The notes beneath the pieces were generated by a model. It saw only the letters and a program-made list of their open reading frames with translations, was not told the DNA's origin and searched no databases. The position numbers and the translations under genes are program-made. A stretch of DNA of 64,000 nucleotides from Staphylotrichum longicolle. Its lineage: Eukaryota > Ascomycota > Sordariomycetes > Sordariales > Chaetomiaceae. Below, in pieces: positions 34,474 through 46,500 of this stretch; positions within the stretch are counted from its first letter, which is position 1; each line of letters opens with the position of its first letter. The stretch lies in assembly GCA_019096155.1 (NCBI GenBank), contig JAHCVI010000004.1, forward strand, positions 2,418,001 through 2,482,000. The letters run 5' to 3'.

Positions 34474-37243
34474 AGCCAGAGAGGGCTGTGAATCAGAGAC
34501 CCGAACGGGGCAACACGGGGACCGTACTGTGGACCGGTTCGCCCGAATGGCAGGCAGGGACTGTTCAGCTATATGGGATCAAGGCTGGGAAACGCGCGAA
34601 GGCAACGAGGGGAACAAGTCGGATGTTAAATGTTTGTGATTGACGACGAGTAACTTCAGAATATTGTTCCGTAAACGGGCGGGGCTTAGATGGACATGTC
34701 TGGCCGTGGGAGGGATGGATATAAGTGGACAGTTCCATCACAGATATGCTCGACTCACGTCGTGATCCTTGCTGCGGGCAACAAAATGAGGCGAAATAAC
34801 ACTTTACTCACCGCGGTAAGGCAAACCAAGGTCGGGGTGGAGGGTATCAGAAGAGGAATGGTGCTGCAGACGGGCACAGCCTGGGGTATATGCCGCATGA
34901 AGCTCACAAACGCCCGTTGGAGCCGCCTCCCCCAAAGCACACGCACACACGCACACAGCGCAGAAGGTCCGATGTACTGCGAGCCCGATGGTGCACATCT
35001 CCTCCCCGTAGACCTGTGCCGAGAGAGATTGGGCGGGTGGCTGGCCCTGGGACCTCTTCGATGCGCGTCCACCACTGCTTCCCCTGGGAATCGCCGGACC
35101 ACGAGGACACGGGCGCGGCTCTCACAGCCACGCCGATCGCCGCGAACGCCCAAGGACAGTCGAGGGAGAATGGCGATAGAGGGACATGGGCAAGTCCCAG
35201 ATGTGGGGGTACAGTGGCGTCCTGTGTCCCCCTTCCTTGAGCAGATGTGAGAAATCGAAACACAAGGGGACGGGATTCCTCGCCCAGGTTTCGGTGTGGG
35301 AGAGCCCGAGAGGCAATCGCATATACGCGCTGGAGGGCCGGCCACACAAGGATCCAAATCGAACACGCCCTGCAATGGGGCACCGGAGGCTCTTAGGTTC
35401 AGCCGAATGGCCGATAGGGGGGAGGTACTCTGCAACTCTCGGCTTGTCGTTTGGGAATCGTCCTTGGCAGGGCGCACCGAGGACCTACAACCATGCGGCA
35501 GCCTCGGTGCGCCATGTTTTCTAGAATGTGTTTCATTCGGTAAGCTGGGACGATCGACCAGGGATGTTTCTGATCTGGCACGACACGCACTGGTGAGGGT
35601 GGGACAGATACTTGGAGGGTAGGACGAGCCTCGTCGACGAGACGAGGACCGGACTTGGCGAGGGCGCAGCCTTCTGAAAAGCCCGAGGAACAAAGGGGCA
35701 GATTGGTCCGCCGTACCGACCTTCAGGCCGTCGAATCTCAGGGCTTGGAACTGCCTTGTCTGCCTCGCAATAATTCAGGCAAAGGTGCGACCACCCACCA
35801 TCAACCTGAACCCCAAACCCTCTGGACCCGGGAGTGAGTGCTGGTAACAGCACCGGGGCAGGTTCAGGCCCTGCACCACGGACTGAAGCTGCAGCCTCGC
35901 ACCCATGTTGATTGGGGCCGCGCTTCATCGAGCGAACCAGAATGCGGGGAGGTGGTACGCGGGAACTGCATCAAGGTGGTCGGGTTGCCTTTCCACTGCG
36001 GCTGAGCCGTGACTTGTGTGTCAGTGACTTCCCGCGAACAGGAGCGAAAGCAGATGGGACCACGGCAAACAGCCCCGTATCCAGCCAATCGGTGTGGGGC
36101 TCGCTTGTTTTTCCGGGCCACCTCGGTGTGCGAGCACGACACACCCTTGCAACCAGCTCTTGCCGCGCGTTGATTCGTCCAGTTCAACCACCGCCCAGCT
36201 GCTTCCTGTCTGGTGTCAGCGAAAGGGTGTATGGGTGACAAGGTAGAGTGAGATAGAATCCAAACCGTTAGTCACAACGAGATCAATCTGCTCGTGGCGA
36301 CCGTGGAAGGTGCCGTGCCCAGGCGACGCCCTGGTTCCTGGGCGTGCTGCAGACGCTGAAAGAAGCACCCTTGAACCTCGTCTCCACGTGTAAAGATCTA
36401 AGACGGGCCCCGCCGAAGTCCATCGCACTCGAAAGGTCCCGGTTTCCAGATCCGGTACCGACTTACCGACTTGGCCTGCCGGCGCCCGACATATCCAAGC
36501 ACACCATGCTCACTGGAACTGCCGCTCGGATCTCCAAGGCAGATTCGCGCGCTGGGCTTACGGTGGATTGAGTCGCGGGCCATCCGGAAGGGGATAATTA
36601 CGCCGGTCGCAGCTGCCGGTCCCTCCCGCCCGTGTCTCACATCTTGCACGCCTGTCTGAGGTAGGTCGGCGTATCGAAGCGATGAACGCTGAAACTGGAC
36701 AACTGGCGCGCGGTCCATAGTGGAGCCAAAGTAGGAGCAGGCGGGCCAAGGACAAGAGGCAAACAGCACATCGTCCCAAGTGGTTGTTGCCCAGTCAAGC
36801 CTGGCACCAAGTAGAGGCCGCTGTCAACACAGGTGGTGAGGTGTCCCATCCATGGCTGCCTGCTGGCGTTCGCCACATCCCAGGCGCTTCCTCTAACAAA
36901 TCGGCTGGAGCTCGGCGACGGGAGGTGGCTTCCAAACCACTCTCGTAAGCTGTTTCTCAAACAGTTTTCCGAAAAAGGCAACTGCAAGGGTATTGATGTC
37001 TGCAAGCATACGTGTTGACTTGCCCATTCATCGAAAATAGAGCTGGTGACGCGGCCGCGTACCCATAACCCAGCGATTTCCCGCCCCAAAAAGGAGACCG
37101 TTACACATACAGAACATCGAAGCATACTCCATACCTACCATACGTGCTCCAACCCCCAACCGCGTCTTCCACCTCACCACTCCTCCCCCCCCCATCCCCC
37201 ACCCCATTGTCTCTGGGATTTCATGACGGACGACTCAAGAGTC
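34474..37243. other. 2.8-kb span without a recognised gene
   Basis: Promoter of the zinc-finger gene and 3' flank of the NOT3/5 gene. A (CA)n-like CACACACGCACACA stretch lies near 34940-34957 and a C-rich run near 37183-37205. No protein-like ORF was seen; the 312-codon frame at 34755-35693 minus has no conserved look. Confidence 0.5.
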
Positions 37244-39233
37244 TCAGACCTCGTCTTCGAGGAACTTATACGCGAACTGAAGTCTGCCTTCCGCCGGTTC
37301 ATCCTAATGCCGTTAGCTTCTTTCTGCACAACCGTTCAGCCTCGGCGAGCCTTACCAGGTGCTCTCATAGTCAAAAAAACCGGTAGGTGCCTTGCTCGAA
37401 CCTCCGTTATCGACTTGGGCTCCTCGTGCCTCTGAAACCACGTCTGGTACTGCTTGTGGAACCGCCAACTCTGGTCCTTCAGCGCCCGCGCGGCAAGGTA
37501 CTGATATGTGCCCTGCTTGTAGTAAAAGACGTAGAAGAGCGTATCCGGGTCGATGCGCGTGTAGAGCGGATCGTCGAATATGGACAGCGGCTCCTGCGGG
37601 AATCGTGTGTGGGAGTGAACTTCACGTCCGTTGGTAGTTTCGTGGTGGCTCCGCATCCAAGATGCCGGCTTGCTCGCTCCGATGTCGCCTGCAGTCTCTG
37701 TGTGTCGCAGGTGCATTCACCGGGGCAGGGCGCTTTTTCGTGACCTCGAATGACTCGACCAAATCTTGCAGAGACGCAGGGAGGTGATATATCGACTCCT
37801 CTTCTTCCTCAGCCTCCGATCGGCCTGATCCCGTTGGCCGCCGTTTGTTTGCCCTGCTGTACAAACCCGCATTAGCATCTCTGGCAGATGACACTGTCAG
37901 TCGTTTATGCAAACCTTTTGAGGATTCCGCGGCATCGGTGGTCGCCTGCGCCACTGCCTTGCCCTTTGCCTCGCCTTGGTCGTTTGTGAGGCGGTCTGTC
38001 CCACTCCCTGATGCGGCAGCGACATTGGGCGCCTTGTCTTGTGACGCCGGCTGTATGGATGCGACGCTCGGAGAGTTGCCGCGCTGGTCCTCGCTTGCGC
38101 TGAATGAGGTGGCGGCGGCACTTGGCGTGACACTTTGCGGGGTAAGATACGGGCCGACAACTTGCATACTTCAAGCCCTCCCCTGCGAGCCTTGTCGGTG
38201 CCGCCGCCGGCTTCATCCCAATGTTAGCCGCGGCGCCATTGCTAAGTGTCGGTAGCGGAGTGCGTGGACAGTTGCAAGCGTCGGCAGGGGTGACTTGAGC
38301 TGCGTCGAGGGTCGCCGTGCCGCCGACCCCGCCACCGCGTCAACCACACTGCGCTGCTTCCCTGAGGGCGCACTTGGGGGCTTCGTGTCGGCCTCCGGGG
38401 TTGCGTCGTCCTGTATAGACTGCGTATCCTGTGACGACACCCTGTCGTTGTCCACGTTCATGCCGTATTGGTCTTCCTCGTCCTCCAGATTCAGCTCATC
38501 GTACATGGTCTCGTCCTCCATGAAATCGTCGTTCATGCCGTCCGAACCATAGTACTTGATGTTCTCCCCCAGGTCGGTGACCTGATCGGGCTCGACACCC
38601 CCGTTCTCAAGCGAGCGGCGGATGAGCTCCAGTTTCCCCTGGTGCCATTTATGCCGCTCAATGATGCGCTCAATCTCGGCGATGCGTTCTGCCTTGGCGG
38701 CGTGACCTTTCCCTTTCTTCATGGTTGCCTGTATTGATTCGCTCTCAGCCTCGAGGATCTCGATCTGCTGCTCCAGCTCGTCGACCATGCTACTCAGGAA
38801 GTCGCTCGCATCCATCTTGGCCTGCTCCTTGGGATCCAGCTTCGCGGCGGCGGACAGCCCTTCTTTTGAGTACGCCTTGGTCTTCATGGCTTTCTCGACA
38901 GCCTTGAACTTTTCCATTTGCTACAGAGACGGGTAAGTCCGCTGGCCAGACCGTCATGGCGCCGATTGGGATACAAACCGTCTCGATCAGCCGCCGCTGC
39001 TCTAATAGCGGCGCCTTGTCCTTGATGTCATTGCTGGCGGCCCATGTCTTGATCTGGTCGCGCAACCGTTGCAGCTTCTTGATCTCGCGCTTGAGCTGGT
39101 CTTCTAGCTTCTCCTTCTGCGCCTGGTTCGTCGACTGTTCAATCTTCTCGTAGATGGCCTCGAACTCGGCAACACCCTCGGCCACCTTCTTGAAGCACTT
39201 GTCGACTTCTTGTTGTAATTTCCGCGCTGCCAT
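37244..39233 (-). CDS. CCR4-NOT complex subunit NOT3/NOT5, frame broken several times
   Basis: Exon 1 is 38979-39233 (85 codons) and exon 2 begins at 38920; the joint RRLIET/QMEKFKAVEKAMK matches the family. Residues 1 to about 235 form the coiled-coil Not3 N-domain and read cleanly. From about 38256 the conserved frame is kept only by allowing small indels: near 38256 (CTCCGCTA, one base short), near 38160, once or more between 37860 and 37640, near 37400 (GAGGTTC for GAG-GAG-TTC, two short), at the T7 tract 37373-37379 (one extra) and near 37276 (CTTCAGTTC, one short). A 58-nt intron near 37858-37915 is also possible. The C-terminal NOT box is unmistakable: IDPDTLFYVFYYKQGTY, DQSWRFHKQYQTWFQRHEEP, EQGTYRFFDYESTW and FAYKFLEDEV. 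The complex acts in mRNA deadenylation and transcription. Either a poor sequence patch or a decaying copy. Confidence 0.85.
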
Positions 39234-40290
39234 TTCGTCGGTGGCGGTCCGCCAGCAGGAGAAGGATGTGGGCTGGTGTAATCTGTCGGATAAAGCTCGC
39301 TTGTCGTCGCGGTCAAGAGCCGGTCGGCTGGTTTTTCGTGTTCGCGTGGAGCAAAGGAGGGAGGTTGACACTGCAGGACGACAGACGCAACGTCAAAAGT
39401 GAATCCCTATTTCGCCAATGGAGAAAACCAGGAGGGGCGCTGGGGCAGCACGTCACCTGGTGGGAGGAACTTTACCTAAAAACCGAGAGTAGGTGGGTGG
39501 TCGCTCAAAACAGGCGGGCGACTGTTGGTTGGCCTCGTTTTGCGGTTTGCAACTGCAGTGGTTGATTGAGGTGTGCCAGCTGCTGAAACCGTCCGTCTGC
39601 AGGTCGCGATTCAAAGATGTCGACTCAGGCCCACGGGTTGGCAGGTCCAGCTCGGCGCGGCTGGGCGGCTGGGCGGCTGGTTACTTGCGTGTGATGCTGG
39701 CACAGTAACCCCTTAACGGCACTGTTAAACGAGCGGCAAACGATGCCCTTCTCAACAGCAATCATCAATTCTCTACTAGAAAAGCGTTTGCTTGAGCAGC
39801 AACACACCATATTAAACTGCTTTATCTTTACTCACAACTCCAGAGCTGCTTTCTCTTCTGCGAAAACCCCAGACATATCTTCTCGCTAACAGATGCGCTT
39901 GAAAGGTACTCTTTGGGAATGTGCTGCGTTCCGCAAGCAGGAACAGCTGGAGGGCCCACTTTCAATGCAATTGAGGCGAAGACGAGGGTTTCCTGTATTG
40001 TAATTTCCAACCAAGAACGCCTGGCATTGTAACACTCAACAGGTCAAGACCTCTGAGTTAGCATCACTCCCAACTCTGGTCGCACTGTCCAAGTCGTTGA
40101 GTGTCATTGGAGGAGGTCTGGTGGTTGAGGGATTCATTTCTGTTCTATACCCTCTGTTGCTCTTGATCCTTTGGCACTAAACTGTGACTGCTTTCGTCCA
40201 TTCCTTGCCTTTGGTTTTTGAGGTTCGAGGAAAACCCTTCCCCTTTCCCCCAGTCTTCCGGCCTCGGTTATTGGTAGCAATACATACACA
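39234..40290. promoter_or_regulatory. Divergent region between NOT3/5 and the tRNA deacylase gene
   Basis: 1.06 kb between two divergent start codons, holding both promoters. No specific site is called. Confidence 0.5.
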
Positions 40291-41216
40291 ATGAAAGGTA
40301 GGTAGTTGTCTCTTATTCTTAGCCCCTGGATTTTGGTCGACTCAAGAGCTGATATTCTTTCCCAGCCGTTCTTCAACGAGTTCTTTCGGCTTCAGTCACG
40401 GTGGACCAGACGATGGTCTCTTCCATTGGTAAAGGCATACTTGTGTTAGCAGCTATGGCACCTGGAGACACGGAGAAGGAAGCCGACTCTCTAGCCTCCA
40501 AGGTGCTCAAGCTGAAGCTTTGGAGCGACGAATCAGGCCGTCCGGTACGCGTCCTCTCTTGCACGACAGTTTCGCAACCAACTCTGACATGGCCGAACGG
40601 CTCAGTGGAAGAAGAATGTGCAGGAGATTGACGGGGAAGTACTCTGCGGTGAGGGCTTCCACGCCAGGCTTGAGTTTTGTGAGTGTGGGACCTGACCGGC
40701 AGTCACAGTGTCTCAGTTCACGCTCCTCGGCTCGACCAAGAAGGGCAACAAACCGGACTTCCACGGAGCCATGAACGCCGAAGATGCCAAGAAGCTGTAC
40801 GCTTACTTCTTCAGTAAAGTGCAGGGGGGGTATGCAGCGGATAAGGTCCAGGACGGGGTTTTTCAAGCCATGATGGAAGTTGCTCTGGTCAACGATGGGC
40901 CGGTTGGACTCGCCCCGTCCCTGTGTTTTTGGCCAGACTGCTGACTCTGGAGAAGGTGACATTAGAGTTATCAGCACATCCTCCTAAGCAAGATAAACAG
41001 GAGAAGTTACCGGCTCATTCGAATCAAGAGAAGGAGCAAAGGTCCTTGGCAGATCTGAAGCAAGATAAAGAAGGAGAGCCATCGGCATATCCGAAGGAAG
41101 AAGGAAAGGGAAAATCATTGGCACATCGGATGCAAGATAAAAAGGAAAAGAAGGCGAAAGGTGGCAAACCACCATTACAACGGCAGGCTAACAGCGAGCC
41201 TGAGCAAGTTCAGTGA
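40291..41216 (+). CDS. dtd1: D-aminoacyl-tRNA deacylase (DTD) with Lys-rich repeat tail
   Basis: Five exons: 40291-40297, 40366-40544, 40606-40648, 40709-40902 and 40956-41216; 227 residues. The first exon is only seven bases (ATG AAA G). Joining gives MKAVLQRVLSASVTVD, the usual DTD start. The enzyme hydrolyses D-amino acids (and glycine from tRNA-Ala) mischarged on tRNA, in the cytosol. Both active-site motifs are present: SQFTL at 78-82 and NDGPVT at 138-143. The fourth intron (weak GTTGGA donor) falls between P141 and V142 of the second motif, which supports it. Typical DTDs end about residue 150. Here a tail of ~75 residues follows, almost all Lys/Glu/Gln/Asp, built of five imperfect units of 11-13 residues. 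The tail's function is unknown. Confidence 0.93.
40969..41160 (+). repeat. Degenerate 33-39-bp repeats encoding the DTD tail
   Basis: Five diverged tandem units begin AHPP, AHSN, ADLK, AYPK and AHRM, each followed by a run of Lys/Gln/Glu/Asp. At DNA level, AAGCAAGATAAA-like words recur. Degenerate, so boundaries are approximate. Confidence 0.6.
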
Positions 41217-42063
41217 AATGGGTTGTTGCAGTCGCTACTCCTGGTTATTCCAAGGACAACGAGAATGAGCAAACCAATCGAGATCGTCCCGACAGAAGAC
41301 AGAGCGGAAGAAACGTAGCAAAACTCAACATGCCATCATTTTCCCGTCCCGTCTAAATTTAAAAACGGGCATTCTGAACCAGACGTCGAGCAAAGAACCT
41401 ACCCCAAAGTATGGGAGGGTGAGAGGGCCGTGCTTAATAGGTACCTTACCGTTCTTGCTTCAAATTGTAACAGCGAAAAGGCCCATACCTACCTGAGTCA
41501 GGTACCATGAGAGCTGTGTCTCCTCCACCGCCTTCCAAGCCCGGTTAGAACCCTGCGGCTGGTCGCAGCCCCAGGCTCCCCCAGATGCCCCTCATGCAGC
41601 TGGGCAACCCCACCATATCGAAGCTTCACGAAACGTCGCTGCCTCAGACTTGCATGGTAGCTGCAACCAGTAAATAGGCCACCTCGCCGGCTGTCTCTTG
41701 CTGGGTCGTGGGCTTCGGTTCTTTTGTACCGTTCTATTTTGAGCCCGTGAAAACAGAAACAGATTGCCTCTCGCCTGCAGAACACCATTCCTGTGGCCAC
41801 ACAGCAAGCGCGCGAACAACCCACCAACAACCCACCAACAACAAACAGCTGATTCGGAACAACACCCGACAGAGTGAGTGCCACACTGGTCTGTGTAACT
41901 TTTCCCACTTCAAACGCCCTTGGCACCTACGCGAAACATTCTCTCTTCCTATTTAGCTCTCTTCGAACAGTCCCCAATACTTCAGTCAGTGCTCGCTAAC
42001 ATTGGTAGAGCCCTGTGATTTGTGACCCTAGTTCCGAGATCCGCCGTTCTCCAAACCTGCATC
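41217..42063. other. Intergenic region and 5' leader of cyclophilin-40
   Basis: No gene is recognised. A repeated CCAACAA motif occurs near 41820-41843. The right part probably includes the cyclophilin 5' UTR with an intron. Confidence 0.5.
41874..42008 (+). other. Possible 5' UTR intron of cyclophilin-40
   Basis: A GTGAGT donor at 41874, a GCTAAC branch point at 41995-42000 and a GGTAG acceptor ending at 42008 form a well-proportioned 135-nt intron 55 nt before the ATG. No transcript evidence is available. Confidence 0.45.
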
Positions 42064-43262
42064 ATGAGCTCCGACGAGGCCAAGACGGCTCGCAGCCGCG
42101 TCTTCTTCGACATCACCATTGGCGGGAAACCGGCTGGCCGCATCATCTTCGAGCTGTACAATGATGTCGTCCCCAAGACTGCCGAGAACTTCCGGGCCCT
42201 GTGCACCGGTGAGAAGGGCGTCGGCAAGGCGGGCAAGCCGCTGCACTTCAAGGGCTCAGGCTTCCACCGGGTTATCAAGCAGTTCATGATCCAGGGCGGT
42301 GACTTCACTGCCGGCAATGGCACTGGCGGCGAGTCCATCTACGGCGCCAAGTTCGCCGACGAGAACTTCGACCTGAAGCACGACCGTCCCTTCCTGCTGT
42401 CCATGGCCAACGCTGGTCCTGGTGGGTGACGCCACGTCTTTAGACTCTGACACTAGAAAATTGGCCTGCTAACCACACTTGGTGCTCTTTCGCAGGAACC
42501 AATGGATCGCAATTCTTCGTCACCACCGTCCCGACCCCCCACCTCGACGGCAAGCACGTCGTATTTGGCGAGGTGCTTAGTGGCAAGTCCGTCGTGCGCC
42601 AAATCGAAAACCTCAGGACTCAGAGCGACAAGCCCGTCAAGGATGCCGTTATTGCCGACTGCGGCGAGCTGTCTCCTTCCGAAGCCATTGGCGCCGACAC
42701 CAAGGCTCCTGACGCCTACGGCGATGAGTACGAAGACTTCCCCGAGGACCAGATCACTGGAGACGAGATTCTTTCCGCTTCCCAGATTCTGAAGATTGCG
42801 GCCGGCTGCAAGGATTTTGGCAACAAGGCGTTCAAGAACGGCGATCTCAGCGTCGCTCTCGACAAGTATCAGAAGGGCCTGCGGTACCTGAACGAGGAGC
42901 CGGAGCTGGACAAGGAGCCGGCGGACACCAAGGAGCAACTGGACGCTCTGCGCGTCAGTCTCAACAGCAACGCCGCGCTGATGAACCTCAAGCTTGGCGC
43001 ATGGGACGAAACCGTCCGCGCAGCAGACAGCGCTCTGGCCGTTGCGAGCATCTCGGACAAGGACAAAGCCAAGGCTCTCTACCGTCGCGGTTTTGCGCTG
43101 GTGCGCCTGAAGGATGAAGATACAGCGCTCGAGAGCCTGGAGCAGGCGAAGAAGCTTGCGCCGGAGGACGCCGCCATCAACGCTGAGCTGGCTGCAGTCA
43201 AGAAGGCTGCTGCCGCGAGGCTCGCCAAGGAGAAGGCGACCTACAAGAAGTTCTTCAGCTGA
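42064..43262 (+). CDS. cpr6: Cyclophilin-40 peptidyl-prolyl isomerase (CPR6/CYP40)
   Basis: Two exons (42064-42421 and 42496-43262), 374 residues, intact and of usual length. Residues ~10-180 are a cyclophilin domain with the catalytic FHRVIKQFMIQGGDF (Arg69), NAGPGTNGSQFF, and TPHLDGKHVVFG. A linker is followed by three TPR repeats (~225-365), beginning GCKDFGNKAFKNGD. TPRs of this family bind the Hsp90 C-terminus, so the protein is a cytosolic Hsp90 co-chaperone that isomerises Xaa-Pro bonds. The intron lies inside the conserved GPGTNGSQFF motif and splicing restores it, confirming the boundaries. It is convergent with the RasGAP gene, with 301 bp between stops. Confidence 0.97.
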
Positions 43263-43563
43263 GCCGCGGGAGACCTATGAAATGAAGTCATGATACCAAC
43301 GTCGAAAAAGTCAGGAGTCTGCGGCAGCGTGGGTGATGGGTGCGGGGCGAATTGGTCAGGGAACGCATCGAGCTTTTGAGCTTTGGGACACGGTTGTGGT
43401 CATTCAAGCCGATAGGATTCAAGATGACAGGCCAAATGAGCCCATGCGCATTCCAATCGAATTTACTCGCTTCCATATGTTTAAATCCAATGAGTACCTC
43501 GTATACACAAGAAAATGGCCGCCTAACCAACTGCGGGAAACAGACAGACAGGCCTCTGGGGTC
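43263..43563. other. Short convergent intergenic span
   Basis: 301 bp between the cyclophilin-40 and RasGAP stop codons; must contain both 3' ends. No distinct signal seen. Confidence 0.5.
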
Positions 43564-46500
43564 TCACACAGCCCGTAGCACCCTGCTACATATCACGACG
43601 CTTATAAGTTCCGCTCGTCCTGCTGCGGTTGAGATCGCGCCACTATCTCGGCGTGTCTCGAATCTGGCGGCGGGAGAGCGCCTTTGTTGCGCTCCTCCCC
43701 TCTCCCTCTCCCTCTCCTCTTCCCTCTCCCTGTCCCTCTCCTTCTCTCTCTCCTTCTCTCTCTCCTTCTCCTTGGTCTTCTCCCAAACCTTACTGCCGTT
43801 GATATTTTCCTGGTCGCCGTTGCTGTCACGCTCGCCCTCTCTGACGATGACCGGCAACGATGCCATCACCGGCCCTGCCGCGCCAGGAGAATCGGGCGAT
43901 GCAGTCCGCGTTTTGCGGATGAATCCGCTGAGGAGTTTGCGCGGGTGGATGCCGTTGCGCAAACTGCGTACAGTCCCGCCGCTGCTGCTGGCGCCTTGGC
44001 TGGTCGACAACTCGCTGTTGCGCGACATCTGGCGCAGGGAGCTGGAACTCACCTCGCGGCTGAAGCTGCCGTGCCGCGAGTCCCTGCTGATGCTGATTGT
44101 GCCGAATGGAGGCACAGTGCCCGCCGCGTCCATCTCGCTGCCCGATGAGCCAGGTGGGCGCCCTTCGCTCTCGGCCCAGGCCGCCGGGCCGCTGCTGTAG
44201 GTCGACAGGTTGAGCATCTCGCCGACACTGATGCGGTCCATCACGTCGGACAGACCCGAAGGATCGTCTGCCGGCTGGCTGGCCGTCTCGGCTGCGCGGA
44301 GCGCCTCGATGCACGCGAGGCAGTCCACCGCGCGCTGGTGGAGGTTGATGCAGTGCGTGTGGAAGCTGAGCAGATCGCCTTCGTAAACCTGGGACTCGCT
44401 GGCGGAAGACGGGTGGGCGTCGGCCCAAAGCTTGACGAGGGCGGCAAAGTTGCGGCCTTGGTCGATGAGGTAGGGAAGGGAGGGGAACCCTTCGCGCGAC
44501 AAGGGAGAGAGGCGTCCGAGGATCGTGACGGGCGTGGAGTAGGATGCCGGCAGCGGCGCTTTGGTGCGCTCGGCTGGGATGGCACACACGGCGTCGAGGA
44601 AGTCTTTGAAAGGCTGCCGTTGCGCAGTGAGAAACCGGTTCATGGGCTCCATCCACGTCTCCTTCTTGCCGATGCTCGACAGGTTGGCAAGTGCTTGCAA
44701 AGATTTGGCGATCAGGGTCAAGGTGCGTTGTGCGCGGGGCCGGGGATGGTCCCGCAGAAGGCCAAACAACTTTGGGTTTAGGATGGCCGGGCAGAGGAAG
44801 CGTAAAAAGAGGAATCCCGAGACGGATGTGTATGTGACGGTGCGGAGGAAGTCGCCATAGCGATCTTCGGCGACAGCCCGAATGTACTTGAGGATGTGTC
44901 TCAGCTCTGGGGGCAAACGAGCGGCTGACGATATGATGCAGTTCCAAATGCCTGTGGTGAACTGAATGAGCTGAGACCAATGCTGCTGGATGTCCTCGCC
45001 GTGGTGCAGCTTGCTGGGGTCCACTTCGCAACTCGAGTCGCTGTCGTTGATCTCGGAGATTTTGTCCGCCAACGTCTCGTGCAAATACTCCTTGCCCAGG
45101 CGGCGCATGTGGAATTCCAGGGCTTGGGTCAGGAGCGAATTACCTCTGAATAGCAAGTTGGCCTCGCCTTGCAGCGACTTTCCCAGGTCGCGTACGATCT
45201 GCTCTCGGTCGACGTTGGACTCGATCGAATCATTGGACTTGAGACGCCCGCTGAACCTGGGCTTCTTAAGCGCTGCTTGGTTCCCGATTCCGTCAATCTC
45301 TTCCTCGACCATGTTCATCAACCACTCATTGGCGCTCCCCGAGACCTGGAAGATATTGACAAAGATCTCGGCGAGGCGGCGCAGGCTTCCAGGCAGCGCG
45401 GCCGCGATCTGAGCAGTCAGGCCGCCACTAAAGCGATGCAAAAGGTCGGACAGCGGCTCATAGTTTCGCTGAAGGAGAACCACAAACTCCTCGTGGTGGA
45501 CCTTGAGAAGCATGGACCCGATGGATTGCTGCCGATCGTCGCAAATCTGGAGCCATTGTTCGTGGTCTTTGCCACACTCCATCTGATGCAGAGGAATGTC
45601 CACTGAGCCGCAAAGAACTTCAGTCAAGTGGCTTGTCCTAGCCAGCCCCAGGTCGTCCTGGATTTGATGAGCAAAGCTCTCCATATTCCCATCGACTCTC
45701 TTCAAGAGGACCGACAGGTAGGGCAAGGACGCTGGAAGATCGGTAAACAGACAGTCCTCGCGCCAGAATGGATTCTTGGTACCCATCTTGGTCGTTGTTC
45801 TTGCCCGGACCTCTCCGTCAAGAATAACCTCGGCGAGATAGTTGCCGACGATGGGATCGGAGTCATGGCCTTTGGCGTGGCGGTCTCCTTGAGCTCCATC
45901 CCCGGTCCAAGTCCTGCTGCGAAATTTGGCCTCGGTGACCCTGACGGATATTGTCTTTTCCACCCTGAAGGTCTCGCCCGTCGGCTCTTGCTGGAAATCT
46001 GTAACCTCACACACGCGGCCTGCGCTTCCGGACTCCAAGTTGTAGACGTCCGGGATCGTGAAGGCGCGCAGCAGCACAAACCACACCTCGAAGAGCACTC
46101 TAGACTCTAGCGCTATGTATACCGGCCTGAAAATGGACAGCTGGGTTGATGTTGACGAGTAGGTGGGGAAAATGGCCAGGCAATAATCCTCGTCCAACAC
46201 AGACTTGTCGAGCTGTTGGATGCCGGACCTCGCAAGCTGCGAAAGCTCAATCACGGAGAGGACCGTCACGTCGTTTTCTGTCATGATTTTGAACTCGCCA
46301 TTGTCGTGCAGAATGCAAGACACGCGCCTCCAGCACGTCTGCGAGGACCGCAAATCGCGCGTTGAAGGTCGCCGAATAATCGCGCGCGGGGAGACGGCTG
46401 CACCCTTGTCCCAGAGCAGGACCTTGCCAACCTTGATGATGGCCGAGTGCCGAAGCCCCGGCGACGAGACGCGGCGTTTCATCTCTATCCTCGCTGGCGC

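Noticed and set aside
34755..35693. 312-codon frame on the minus strand
   Set aside because: Arg/Ser/Pro-rich, begins at a weak start, no conserved block or plausible exon partners; treated as chance ORF.
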